A DNA stretch of 64,000 nt from Phreatobacter oligotrophus (GTDB lineage: Bacteria > Pseudomonadota > Alphaproteobacteria > Rhizobiales > Phreatobacteraceae), in NCBI RefSeq assembly GCF_003046185.1, contig NZ_PZZL01000003.1, positions 248,001 through 312,000 of the forward strand, given 5' to 3'. Shown piece by piece: positions 27,386 to 36,108 of this stretch. The notes under the pieces were generated by a model. It was not told where the DNA came from. It ran no database searches and was given only the letters and a program-made list of their open reading frames with translations. Within the stretch, counting starts at the first letter, position 1. Every line of letters starts with the position of its first letter. Both the position numbers and the translations under genes were made by a program.

Positions 27386-27440
27386 GAGGGTCCTCGGGAC
27401 GTTTGTTGTGGTTGGCGCGAGACTAGCGGTGGTCCGCGCC

Positions 27441-28511
27441 TCACGCCATGCGCAGCCGCTCCAGCGTCTCGCTCCACAGCGTGCGGGTGAGATCACCGGC
27501 GCCCATCTCGCGGCCGAGCGCCGCCGCCTGGCCCGACCATAGCGAGGAGAAATCGCCGCTGCCCGCCGCCTCCGCCTTGGCCTTGAGCGGCGCCAGCGCC
27601 CCGCCCGCCGTCGGGAAGGCCGGCGCCAGGTCGGAGATCGGCCCGGCCTCGCGCATCAGCCGGTTGACGAGGCCGCGGGCGGGCCGTCCGGTGAAGAGAT
27701 TGGTCAGCGCCGTGCCGTCGTCCTTGGCCTGCCGCAGCGCCTCGCGATGGATCGGCGTGATGGTCGCCTCCGGCGTGAACAGATAGGCCGTGCCGATCTG
27801 CACCGCCGAGGCGCCGAGCGCGAAGGCGGCGACGATGCCGCGGGCATCGGCAATGCCGCCGGCGGCGATGACCGGCACGTCCACCGCATCCACCACCTGC
27901 GGCAGCAGGGCGAAGAGGCCGGGCTGGTTGCCGACATCCCCGGTGAGGAAGATGCCGCGATGGCCGCCGGCCTCATAGCCTTGCGCGATGATCGCATCGG
28001 CGCCGTGATCCTCGAGCCAGCGTGCCTCGTCGGCCGTCGTGGCGGAGGAGATGACCTTCGCCCCCGCCGCCTTGACCCGGGCGAGGAGCGCGGCCTCCGG
28101 CAGCCCGAAATGGAAGCTCACCACCTCCGGGCGGAACTCCTCGACGATGGCCGCGAAAGTCGCGTCGAAGGGCGTGCGGCCGGCGCTGGGGATGGGAGCG
28201 GCCGGGTCGATGCCGAACTCGCGGTAATAGGGGCCAAGGCGCTCGCGCCAGCGCTGCTCGCGGGCCGCGTCCGGGGCGGGCGGGGTGTGGCAGAAGAAGT
28301 TCAGGTTGATGGGCTTCGCCGTGCGCTGGCGGATCAGCGACAGCTCGGCGCGCATCGTCTCGGCGGTCAGCTGCGCACCGGGCAGGGCGCCGAGGCCGCC
28401 GGCCTCCGAGACGGCAATCGTCATGGCCGAGCCCTGCGCCCCCGCCATCGGCGCCTGGAGGATGGGCAGGTCGATGCCGAACAGGGTCTGGATGCGACGG
28501 TCAAGGGGCAT
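27441..28511 (-). CDS. nitronate monooxygenase family protein
   Basis: This 356-residue flavin-dependent TIM barrel has an N terminus 'DLPILQAPMAGAQGSAMTIAVSEAGGLG', the catalytic histidine in 'GYEAGGHRGIF', and FMN phosphate loops 'VPVIAAGGIADARGI' and 'GASAVQIGTAYL'. It oxidises toxic nitronates such as propionate 3-nitronate. It lies 55 bases upstream of the idonate-type dehydrogenase on the same strand and may be cotranscribed. Confidence 0.9.
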   Translation of the reverse strand: MPLDRRIQTLFGIDLPILQAPMAGAQGSAMTIAVSEAGGLGALPGAQLTAETMRAELSLIRQRTAKPINLNFFCHTPPAPDAAREQRWRERLGPYYREFGIDPAAPIPSAGRTPFDATFAAIVEEFRPEVVSFHFGLPEAALLARVKAAGAKVISSATTADEARWLEDHGADAIIAQGYEAGGHRGIFLTGDVGNQPGLFALLPQVVDAVDVPVIAAGGIADARGIVAAFALGASAVQIGTAYLFTPEATITPIHREALRQAKDDGTALTNLFTGRPARGLVNRLMREAGPISDLAPAFPTAGGALAPLKAKAEAAGSGDFSSLWSGQAAALGREMGAGDLTRTLWSETLERLRMA

Positions 28512-28696
28512 CGGACGCCTCCATGCAATGGGGCGCAGACTGTAGACGCTGGAAGGGTGAGGAAAAGGGGGGACGTTCGGCGGACAAGGCGCAGTCGTCG
28601 AAGATGGGCGCAGGATAGGCCAGCAGCGTCACGCTGTCAAGGACTTTGGTCCTATCCACGGGCCGCCCGGGCCCTCGTGGTCGCCCCGGCTCCGGC

Positions 28697-28806
28697 CCCT
28701 CCGCCCGTCATGCCCGGCCTTATGCCGGGCATCCACGACTTGAACACCCCGCCCCAAAGGAATTCGTGGATACCCGGGATGAACCCGGGCATGACGGGCG
28801 GAGGGT
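28697..28806. repeat. long palindromic repeat, family C
   Basis: CCCTCCGCCCGTCATGCCCGG near 28698-28718 is matched by its exact reverse complement near 28785-28806. Inside, ATCCACGA and TCGTGGAT form a second stem around an AAAGG loop. CGTCATGCCCGGGCATGACG at 18171-18190 is a short relative. This and the following family B element occupy the 589-base gap between obgE and the nitronate monooxygenase gene. Confidence 0.8.
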
Positions 28807-28842
28807 CTGGCGGCTCAACGGAAGACGCAGCGCTGCATCAGC

Positions 28843-29068
28843 CAAGTGCGTCCTTCGAGGCTCGCCGTCGCATCGAGCGGACGCGAATGGCGTCCGCATC
28901 TCGCTTTGGCTCGCACCTCAGGATGAGGAGGGGTGTGCGTGGCAGTCCGGAAGCAAGCCGGCAGGGAGCCTTCGACCCTGATGCAGGTCTCAACCACCCT
29001 CATCCTGAGGTGCGAGGCCCCGGCGATGCGACAGCATCGTCCGGCGCCGAGCCTCGAAGGACGCACTA
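28843..29068. repeat. dispersed inverted repeat, family B, copy 2
   Basis: Arms at 28843-28930 and 28997-29068 carry the AAGTGCGTCCTTCGAGG ... CACCTCAGGATGAGG pair and its reverse complement, as at 17941-18124. The left arm here carries a GAGCGGACGCGAATGGCGTC insertion absent from copy 1. It ends about 30 bases before the obgE stop, in a position to act as transcript end. Confidence 0.82.
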
Positions 29069-29100
29069 GCCCCGGTGCAACCCGGCCGACCCTGCCCGCC

Positions 29101-30198
<1,098 letters not shown>

Positions 30199-30253
30199 TC
30201 ATTGGGCCCGGAAGGTCCAAGAAAAAGCGGATTCGGGCGGCGTTCGCCGGCGA

Positions 30254-31252
30254 TCATGCAAGTCCCGCCCAGCGCTGCATCCGCGCCATGAGGCCGGGCG
30301 CCGGCGGCACGGCGTATTTCTGGCAGAAGTAGAAGCAAAAGGAGGTGTCGCAGGTCCGCGGCCTGCCCAGCAGCCTGAGGCTGCCATCGAGCAGGTTGCC
30401 GAGGCGGGTGTTCTCGCCGCAGCGATAGACCGTGCCATCGGTCTCGATGCGCACGAAGCGCGAGCCGGCGGCGCAGCTCCAGCCGCGGAACTCCGGCTCG
30501 CCATGGAGGATGGCCTCGTCGGCGAAGACATCGATGGAGGGCTGCTCGCCCTCCCCCAGCATGGCGGCATAGGCAAGACGCGCCTCGGCCGACCGGGCGC
30601 GGAACGTTGAACGTTCCGCCTCGGTATAGGCGTCGGGATAGCGGCGCCCGTCGACGACAGCGCGCAGCGCCTTCGGCACCACAACGAGGCCCGACGGTGC
30701 GACGAGGCTCTGGACGGCGTCGAAATCGGCGAGCACGGCCGGGGTCGCGACGACCGAGACAAAGACGCGGAAGCCCCGCTCCTGCAGCAGGTCGAGGTTC
30801 TTCAGGAAGCGGTCCCGCCCGGCATGGCGCGCCTGTTCGAACGGATGCAGCCCGGCATTGATGAAGCTGACGCGGGCGGGATCGACCACCTGCGCCATGG
30901 CACCGATCGCCGGACCGGTGAGGTTGGTGTTGAACGACAGGTGATGGCGCTGCGACAGCCGCAGGGCGAGATCGGCAAGCTCGGGGTAGAGGCTCGGCTC
31001 GCCGCCGGTGATGTGCAGCAACCAGCGCCGTCCGGTCCGGGCGAAGGCCGCCTCCCAGGTGGCGGCATCGGCCGCGGGGCGCAGCTTCCGGCCGAGCCGC
31101 TCGGCGTCGAAGAAGCAGTAGCCGCAGCGATAGTTGCAGGTGTCGAGCAGCTGCCAGTCGGCTTCCACATCGTAGTCCATGGCGCCGCCGATCAGGTTCG
31201 AGCCGCGGCGAGCATCCATGGGATCGGCGCCCCGCGCAAGCAAAGGCTCCAT
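30254..31252 (-). CDS. radical SAM protein of unknown substrate
   Basis: This protein of up to 332 residues has the 4Fe-4S/SAM motif CNYRCGYC (C39, C43, C46) and the SAM-binding 'HITGGEPSLYPE' block. Five further cysteines near the C terminus (C260, C278, C301, C306, C310) suggest an auxiliary cluster of the SPASM/Twitch kind. It therefore resembles enzymes that modify peptides or act as maturases. I cannot name the reaction. The first ATG (31252) sits six bases from a strong hairpin. In-frame ATGs at 31219 or 31180 (MDYDVEADW) may be the true start. Confidence 0.82.
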   Translation of the reverse strand: MEPLLARGADPMDARRGSNLIGGAMDYDVEADWQLLDTCNYRCGYCFFDAERLGRKLRPAADAATWEAAFARTGRRWLLHITGGEPSLYPELADLALRLSQRHHLSFNTNLTGPAIGAMAQVVDPARVSFINAGLHPFEQARHAGRDRFLKNLDLLQERGFRVFVSVVATPAVLADFDAVQSLVAPSGLVVVPKALRAVVDGRRYPDAYTEAERSTFRARSAEARLAYAAMLGEGEQPSIDVFADEAILHGEPEFRGWSCAAGSRFVRIETDGTVYRCGENTRLGNLLDGSLRLLGRPRTCDTSFCFYFCQKYAVPPAPGLMARMQRWAGLA

Positions 31253-31257
31253 AAGCG

Positions 31258-31287
31258 CCGGGCGGCCGCATTGCTGCGACCGCCCGG
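31258..31287. other. hairpin in the argE / radical SAM gap
   Basis: CCGGGCGG and CCGCCCGG enclose a second CGCA/TGCG stem, followed by GTTTCTC on the plus strand. On the minus strand it lies immediately ahead of the radical SAM gene, where it could end readthrough from argE or fold over the ribosome site of the longest reading frame. Confidence 0.55.
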
Positions 31288-31402
31288 TTTCTCAGGTTCC
31301 ACCGTTCCCCCGAATGGATGGAGCCCGATAGCTATGGCTACATCCTGCCGTGGGGCGCGCCGCTGCGCCTTGATGCGGATCAATCAACCGGAGCGGGAGG
31401 CT

Positions 31403-32566
31403 TCAACCCCCGCTGGCATGGGCGATGAGCTTGCCGATGAAGGCATCCGCCTTGGCGAGCTCGACGGCTTCCACATACTCGTCGGGCTTGTGGGCCTGCT
31501 CGATCGAGCCGGGGCCGACGATGATGCTGGGAATGCCGATTTCCTGGAACAGGCCCGCCTCGGTGCCATAGGCGACCTTGGCGTGGTCGTTGCGCCCGGC
31601 GAAGCGCTTGGCGAGCAGCGTCACCGGGGCATCCGCCGCCGTGTCGAGGCCCGGCACCAGCGCCAGTTCCTCGAAGGTGAAGCCGGCGCCGGGGTGGATC
31701 GCCTTCATCGGCGGCTCCAGCACGTCGCGGGCATAGGCCTCGATCTCCGCGACGATGGCGTGCGGATCATCGCCGGCGACGCAGCGCAGGTCGAAATCGA
31801 CCACGCATTCACCGGCCACGATGTTGCGCACCGTGCCGCCGCGGATGACGCCGATGGAAGTCGTCGAGCAGGGCACCGCATAGAGCGGGTCGAGGTCGGT
31901 GCGGCGCGCCAGCCGCTGGCCGATCTCGTTGATCTTCACGATGAGCTTCGCCGCCTCCTCGATGGCGTTGACGCCATGCGGGCGGAGCGAGGAATGCGCC
32001 TCGAAGCCGCGCACGGTGACGCGCATCGGACGGCCGGTCTTGTGGGCGATGACCGGCTGCATGTTGGTCGGCTCGCCGACGAAACAGGCTTCGGGCTTCA
32101 GCGGCCGGTCCTTCAGCACGGCGAGCAGCGTGCGCACGCCGCGGCAGCCGACCTCCTCGTCATAGGAAATGGCGAGGTGGACCGGCTTCTTCAAAGGCGC
32201 CGCCAGCATGGCCGGCACGGCGGCGATGGAGGCGGCGACGAAGCCCTTCATGTCGCAGGTGCCGCGGCCATAGTAGCGCCCGTCCTTCTCGACCAGCTTG
32301 AACGGGTCGGTGGACCAGTCCTGCCCGTCCACCGGAACCACGTCGACATGGCCGGAGAGCACGTAGCCCGGCACGTCCTTCGGGCCGATGGTCACCCAGA
32401 GGTTCGCCTTCTGCCCGGTCTCGTCATAGACGCGCTCGCCGCTGACGCCGAAGCCCTTGAGGTAGTCCTCGACCCAGTCGAGCAGCGGCAGGTTGGAATT
32501 GCGGCTGGTCGTGTCGAACGAGACGAGACGGTCCAGCACCTCGACGGTGGAGAGCGCGGTTGCCAT
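31403..32566 (-). CDS. argE: acetylornithine deacetylase (M20 family)
   Basis: This 387-residue zinc peptidase-fold enzyme shows 'LSGHVDVVPVDGQDW' and 'YYGRGTCDMKGFVAA' with the metal histidine and aspartates, and 'SYDEEVGCRG' with the catalytic glutamate. 'GEPTNMQPVIAHKG'-type sequence and 'FEAHSSLRPHGVNAIEEAAKLI' mark the dimerisation domain (about 180-290). The nearest named family is ArgE, which releases ornithine from N-acetylornithine. It lies three bases after the ThDP enzyme gene, an unusual partner for arginine synthesis, so a related N-acyl amino acid substrate is possible. Confidence 0.85.
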   Translation of the reverse strand: MATALSTVEVLDRLVSFDTTSRNSNLPLLDWVEDYLKGFGVSGERVYDETGQKANLWVTIGPKDVPGYVLSGHVDVVPVDGQDWSTDPFKLVEKDGRYYGRGTCDMKGFVAASIAAVPAMLAAPLKKPVHLAISYDEEVGCRGVRTLLAVLKDRPLKPEACFVGEPTNMQPVIAHKTGRPMRVTVRGFEAHSSLRPHGVNAIEEAAKLIVKINEIGQRLARRTDLDPLYAVPCSTTSIGVIRGGTVRNIVAGECVVDFDLRCVAGDDPHAIVAEIEAYARDVLEPPMKAIHPGAGFTFEELALVPGLDTAADAPVTLLAKRFAGRNDHAKVAYGTEAGLFQEIGIPSIIVGPGSIEQAHKPDEYVEAVELAKADAFIGKLIAHASGG

Positions 32567-32569
32567 GGC

Positions 32570-34252
32570 TCAGGCCTTCCCCGCCATCGCCTTGGTGCGG
32601 ATGGCGTCGATGGTGGTGGTCGGCGTAATCGCCTGCTGGTCGAGGAAGCAGTGGATGATCGCCGGCTTGCCCGAGGCCACCGCCCGCTCGAAGGCGGGGG
32701 CGAACTCCGCCGTCTCGCGCACCGTCTCGCCATGGCCGCCATAGGCGCGGGCGAGCGCGGCGAAATCCGGGTTCTTCAGCGTCGTCGCCGAGACGCGGGT
32801 CGGATAGTCGCGCTCCTGGTGCATGCGGATCGTGCCGTACATGCCGTTGTCGACGACCACGACGATGATCGGCAGATCGTACTGGCAGGCCGTGGCGAAT
32901 TCCTGGCCGTTCATCATGAAGCAGCCGTCGCCGGCAAACGCGATGACGGTCTTGTCGGGGAAGACGCGCTTGGCGCCGACCGCCGCCGGGGTGCCATAGC
33001 CCATGGAGCCGGAGGTCGGGGCAAGCTGCGAGCCATATTTCCGGAAGCGCAGGAAGCGATGGACCCAGGTCGCGTAATTGCCGGCGCCGTTGCAGACGAT
33101 GGCATCGTCCGGCAGCCGGTCGCGCAGCCAGGCCATGACCTCGCCATACTGGAAGGCGCCGGGCAGGCGGGCCGGGTTGCCGGTCCAGGCGAGATAGCTC
33201 TCGTGGGCAGCTTTCGCGGCGCCGGCCCAGGCGATGACCTGCGGCGGCTGCACGCCCTCGAGCGAGGCTGAGAAGGCCGTCGGGCTCGCCTGGATGGCGA
33301 GGTCCGCCTGATAGACGCGGCCGATCTCCTCGGCGCCCGGATGGACATGGACGAAGGCCATCTGGGGCTTCGGGATGTCGAACAGCGTGTAGCTCTGCGA
33401 GGCGATCTCCGAGAGGCGGCCGCCGAGCGCGATGACGAGGTCGCTCTCCTTGATGAGCTTCAGCATGTCCGGGTTGCCGCCGAGGCCGAGGTCGCCGGCA
33501 TAGTTGGGATGGCTGTGATCGAAGAGCATCTGCCGGCGGAACTGGCAGATCACTGGCAGGTCGAAGCGCTCGACGAAGCGCGTCACCGAGGCCACCGCCT
33601 TCTCCGACCAGCGCGAGCCGCCGAGGATCAGCACCGGCTTCTTGGCGGCCCAGAGCATCTTCTGGAACTTCGCCATGTCGGTGAGGCCCGGCCAGGTCTC
33701 CGCCGCCTCGACGCGGGGTGCGTCCGGCACGTCGGCGCTTTCGGTGAGCATGTCCTCGGGCAGCACCAGCACCACCGGGCCGGGCCGGCCCTGCATGGCC
33801 GTGGCATAGGCGCGGGCGACCATTTCCGGGATGCGCGCGGCATCGTCGATCTCGGCGACCCACTTGCACATGCCGCCGAAGAACTGGGTGTAGTCCATCT
33901 CCTGGAAGGCGTCGCGGCCGCGCATGCCACGCTCGATCTGGCCGACGAAGAGGATCATCGGCGTCGAGTCCTGCTGGGCGATGTGCAGGCCGGGCGAGGC
34001 ATTGGTGGCGCCGGGGCCGCGGGTGACCATGCAGATGCCCGGACGTCCCGTGAGCTTGCCATGGGCCTCGGCCATCATGGCGGCCCCGCCCTCCTGCCGG
34101 CAGATCGTCACCTGAGCTTTCGCGTCATGCAGCGCGTCGAGCACGGCGAGATAGCTCTCGCCCGGCACGCAGAAGACATGGTCGCAGCCCTGGGCAATGA
34201 GCTGGTCGACGAGGATCTGGCCGCCGGTGCGGGTTGCGGTGTCGGAGCGCAT
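32570..34252 (-). CDS. thiamine diphosphate enzyme, acetolactate synthase-like
   Basis: This 560-residue protein has the three-domain POX/ALS fold. The N-terminal domain carries 'VFCVPGESYLAVLDAL' and the catalytic glutamate in 'CRQEGGAAMMAEAHGKLTGRPG'. The C-terminal ThDP/Mg site is 'AFAGDGCFMMNGQEFATACQYDLPIIVVVVDNGMYGTI'. Family members are acetolactate synthases, decarboxylases and oxidases, and no motif seen here fixes which. I chose the ATG at 34252 because AAGGA lies ten bases before it; ATG 34273 would add seven residues. It is the first gene of a two-gene unit with argE. Confidence 0.88.
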   Translation of the reverse strand: MRSDTATRTGGQILVDQLIAQGCDHVFCVPGESYLAVLDALHDAKAQVTICRQEGGAAMMAEAHGKLTGRPGICMVTRGPGATNASPGLHIAQQDSTPMILFVGQIERGMRGRDAFQEMDYTQFFGGMCKWVAEIDDAARIPEMVARAYATAMQGRPGPVVLVLPEDMLTESADVPDAPRVEAAETWPGLTDMAKFQKMLWAAKKPVLILGGSRWSEKAVASVTRFVERFDLPVICQFRRQMLFDHSHPNYAGDLGLGGNPDMLKLIKESDLVIALGGRLSEIASQSYTLFDIPKPQMAFVHVHPGAEEIGRVYQADLAIQASPTAFSASLEGVQPPQVIAWAGAAKAAHESYLAWTGNPARLPGAFQYGEVMAWLRDRLPDDAIVCNGAGNYATWVHRFLRFRKYGSQLAPTSGSMGYGTPAAVGAKRVFPDKTVIAFAGDGCFMMNGQEFATACQYDLPIIVVVVDNGMYGTIRMHQERDYPTRVSATTLKNPDFAALARAYGGHGETVRETAEFAPAFERAVASGKPAIIHCFLDQQAITPTTTIDAIRTKAMAGKA

Positions 34253-34345
34253 CGAAAAAAGGTCCTTAGCCATCGGGCTGCTTGGCACAGCCTCGTTCGG
34301 CGCGGACCTTAGCGGCAGCGGCGCAGGGCGGGAAGCGTGGGAAAT

Positions 34346-34369
34346 GCGGGGCGGCCCGCCCCGCCCCGC
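34346..34369 (-). terminator. hairpin after mbfA
   Basis: On the minus strand GCGGGGCG and CGCCCCGC pair around an eight-base GC loop, followed by ATTTCCC. It is about 10 bases past the mbfA stop and probably ends that transcript. Confidence 0.5.
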
Positions 34370-34378
34370 AATCCGGGC

Positions 34379-35371
34379 TCACGCCCCGCCGATCAGCACG
34401 CCCGCCGCCAGCACCAGCGCGCCGCCGAGCACCACCTGCAGCGCGGCGCGGAAGAACGGCGTCTCCATGAAGCGGTTCTGGATCCAGACGATGGCCCAGA
34501 GCTCGACGAAGACCACGACGAGGGCAATGGCCGTCGCCGTCCAGAAATGCGGGATCAGATAGGGCAGCGCGTGGCCGAGGCCGCCGATCGTGGTCATGAT
34601 CCCCGAGGCGAAGCCCCGCTTCCACGGCGAGCCGCGGCCCGAGACCTTGCCGTCGTCATGGGCGGCCTCGGTGAAGCCCATGGAAATGCCGGCGCCGACC
34701 GAGGCCGAGAGGCCGACGAGGAAGGTCGTCCAGGGGTTCTGGGTGGCGAAGGCGGTGGCGAAGATCGGCGCCAGCGTCGAGACCGAGCCGTCCATCAGGC
34801 CGGCAAGCCCCGGCTGCACCCAGGTCAGGATGAACTGGCGACGGGCGGAGGCATCCTCGGCCTCCCGCTCGCCAGAGCCGAGATGGGTGTCGGTGAGCGC
34901 CTGGGCCTCGCGCTGGTGGCCGGCCTCGGCTGCCGCGAGGTCGCCGAGCAGCTTGCGGGTGTCGGCATCGGTCGTGCGCTGGGCGGCGGCGAGATAGAAG
35001 GCGTTGGCCTGCCGCTCCATGTCCTCGGCCTCCTCGCGGACGCGGTCGAGGCCGAGATTCTCGACGAGCCAGACGGGATTGCGGGTGATGTAGCCGGAGA
35101 CATGCTCACGGCGCATCGGCACAACGAAATCGCCGAAGCGGCGCTTGTACATGTCGATGAGCCGGCGGCGGTGCTCGTCCTCGGTCGCCGCCATGCCACG
35201 GAACACCGCCGCCGATTGCGGATAGGTGGGCTCCAGCTTCTCGGCATAGGCGCGGTAGATCTGCCCGTCCTCCTCCTCGGAGGAAATGGCCAGCGCCAAG
35301 ATCTCCTGCTCCGACAGGTCGTCGAAGCGGCGCTTGCGGGAAAAGCCGGGCAGCGCGAAACGGCTGAGCAT
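34379..35371 (-). CDS. mbfA: membrane-bound ferritin / iron exporter
   Basis: This 330-residue protein has an N-terminal ferritin-like four-helix domain (about 18-165) and a C-terminal VIT1/CCC1 membrane domain (about 185-330). Di-iron ligands are visible as glutamates at 32-34, ExxH at 64-67 (E64, H67), glutamates around 114-119 and ExxH at 149-152. MbfA exports iron and protects against iron and peroxide stress in Bradyrhizobium and Agrobacterium, where Irr controls it. I chose the ATG at 35371, preceded by AAGGAG. An iron control element lies just upstream. Confidence 0.94.
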   Translation of the reverse strand: MLSRFALPGFSRKRRFDDLSEQEILALAISSEEEDGQIYRAYAEKLEPTYPQSAAVFRGMAATEDEHRRRLIDMYKRRFGDFVVPMRREHVSGYITRNPVWLVENLGLDRVREEAEDMERQANAFYLAAAQRTTDADTRKLLGDLAAAEAGHQREAQALTDTHLGSGEREAEDASARRQFILTWVQPGLAGLMDGSVSTLAPIFATAFATQNPWTTFLVGLSASVGAGISMGFTEAAHDDGKVSGRGSPWKRGFASGIMTTIGGLGHALPYLIPHFWTATAIALVVVFVELWAIVWIQNRFMETPFFRAALQVVLGGALVLAAGVLIGGA

Positions 35372-35380
35372 GGCGGTCTC

Positions 35381-35397
35381 CTTAGAATAATTCCAAA
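35381..35397. promoter_or_regulatory. iron control element (Irr-binding type) at mbfA
   Basis: CTTAGAATAATTCCAAA matches the published ICE pattern TTTAGAA-N3-TTCTAAA at all but two of the 14 defined positions. It sits 10-26 bases upstream of the mbfA ATG, where a bound repressor would block transcription. Irr represses mbfA under low iron in rhizobia. Confidence 0.72.
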
Positions 35398-35445
35398 GAG
35401 ACTTAACCCCCTGCGACATTCTGTGCAACAGCCGGTCGCGCAGAC

Positions 35446-35459
35446 GTGACCTGGATCAA
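35446..35459. promoter_or_regulatory. FNR/FixK-like box near mbfA
   Basis: GTGACCTGGATCAA differs from TTGAC-N4-ATCAA by one base and lies about 80 bases upstream of mbfA. It could also be chance, since it lies near the end of the convergently placed glutathione transferase gene. Confidence 0.3.
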
Positions 35460-35482
35460 GTCCGGGCTGGCGCCGGGCCGGC

Positions 35483-36100
35483 TCAGTCGCCGCGCAGGGC
35501 GAAGGTCTTGCGCGCCGCCGGACGGGCCATGGCGGCCTGGTACCAGGCCTTCACCGCCGGCTTGTCGTCGAGGATCGGCGAGTAGCGCAGGTAGAAGACG
35601 CAGGACGCGACATTGAGGTCGGCGATCGTGAAGCGGTTGCCGACGAGATGTCCGCCATGGCTGGCGAGATGCCCTTCCAGCACCGACAGCGGCACCTTCA
35701 GGGTCTCCCGGCTCTTGGCAGCGACCGCAGCGTCGCGCTGGTCCTCGGGCTTCATCGTTTCGTTCTGGAGGAGGGCCAGCGCCGCGGCCTCGACCTCGGT
35801 GACGGCCCACATGGTCCACATGGTCATGAGCCCGTCCTCTTCCACCGATTCCGGCGCCAGCGGCCCGCCGGCCTTCTTGGCGAGGAAGAGGTTGATGGCG
35901 AGCGACTCCCACAGGACCATGCCGTCCACCTCGACGGCGGGAACGCGGCCGTTCGGGTTGATGGCGAGGAACTCGGGCTTGCGCGAGCCCTCCGGCCCAT
36001 GCGGCAGCGGATTGTGGATATAGGCGAGGCCCAGCTCCTCCGACGCCCAGATATTGCGGATGGCGCGGGACCGGGCGAGGCCGTGGATGGTGATGGTCAT
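35483..36100 (-). CDS. glutathione S-transferase
   Basis: This 205-residue protein has a thioredoxin-like N domain (about 1-80) with 'SRAIRNIWASEELGLAY', 'NPNGRVPAVEVDG' and 'ESLAINLFLAKK', then an all-helical C domain with 'GHLVGNRFTIADLNVASCVF'. It conjugates glutathione to electrophiles. The family is broad and the substrate unknown. I chose the ATG at 36100. It lies 8 bases after the acyl-CoA dehydrogenase stop, so the two are cotranscribed. Confidence 0.92.
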   Translation of the reverse strand: MTITIHGLARSRAIRNIWASEELGLAYIHNPLPHGPEGSRKPEFLAINPNGRVPAVEVDGMVLWESLAINLFLAKKAGGPLAPESVEEDGLMTMWTMWAVTEVEAAALALLQNETMKPEDQRDAAVAAKSRETLKVPLSVLEGHLASHGGHLVGNRFTIADLNVASCVFYLRYSPILDDKPAVKAWYQAAMARPAARKTFALRGD

Positions 36101-36108
36101 GGGGCGTC

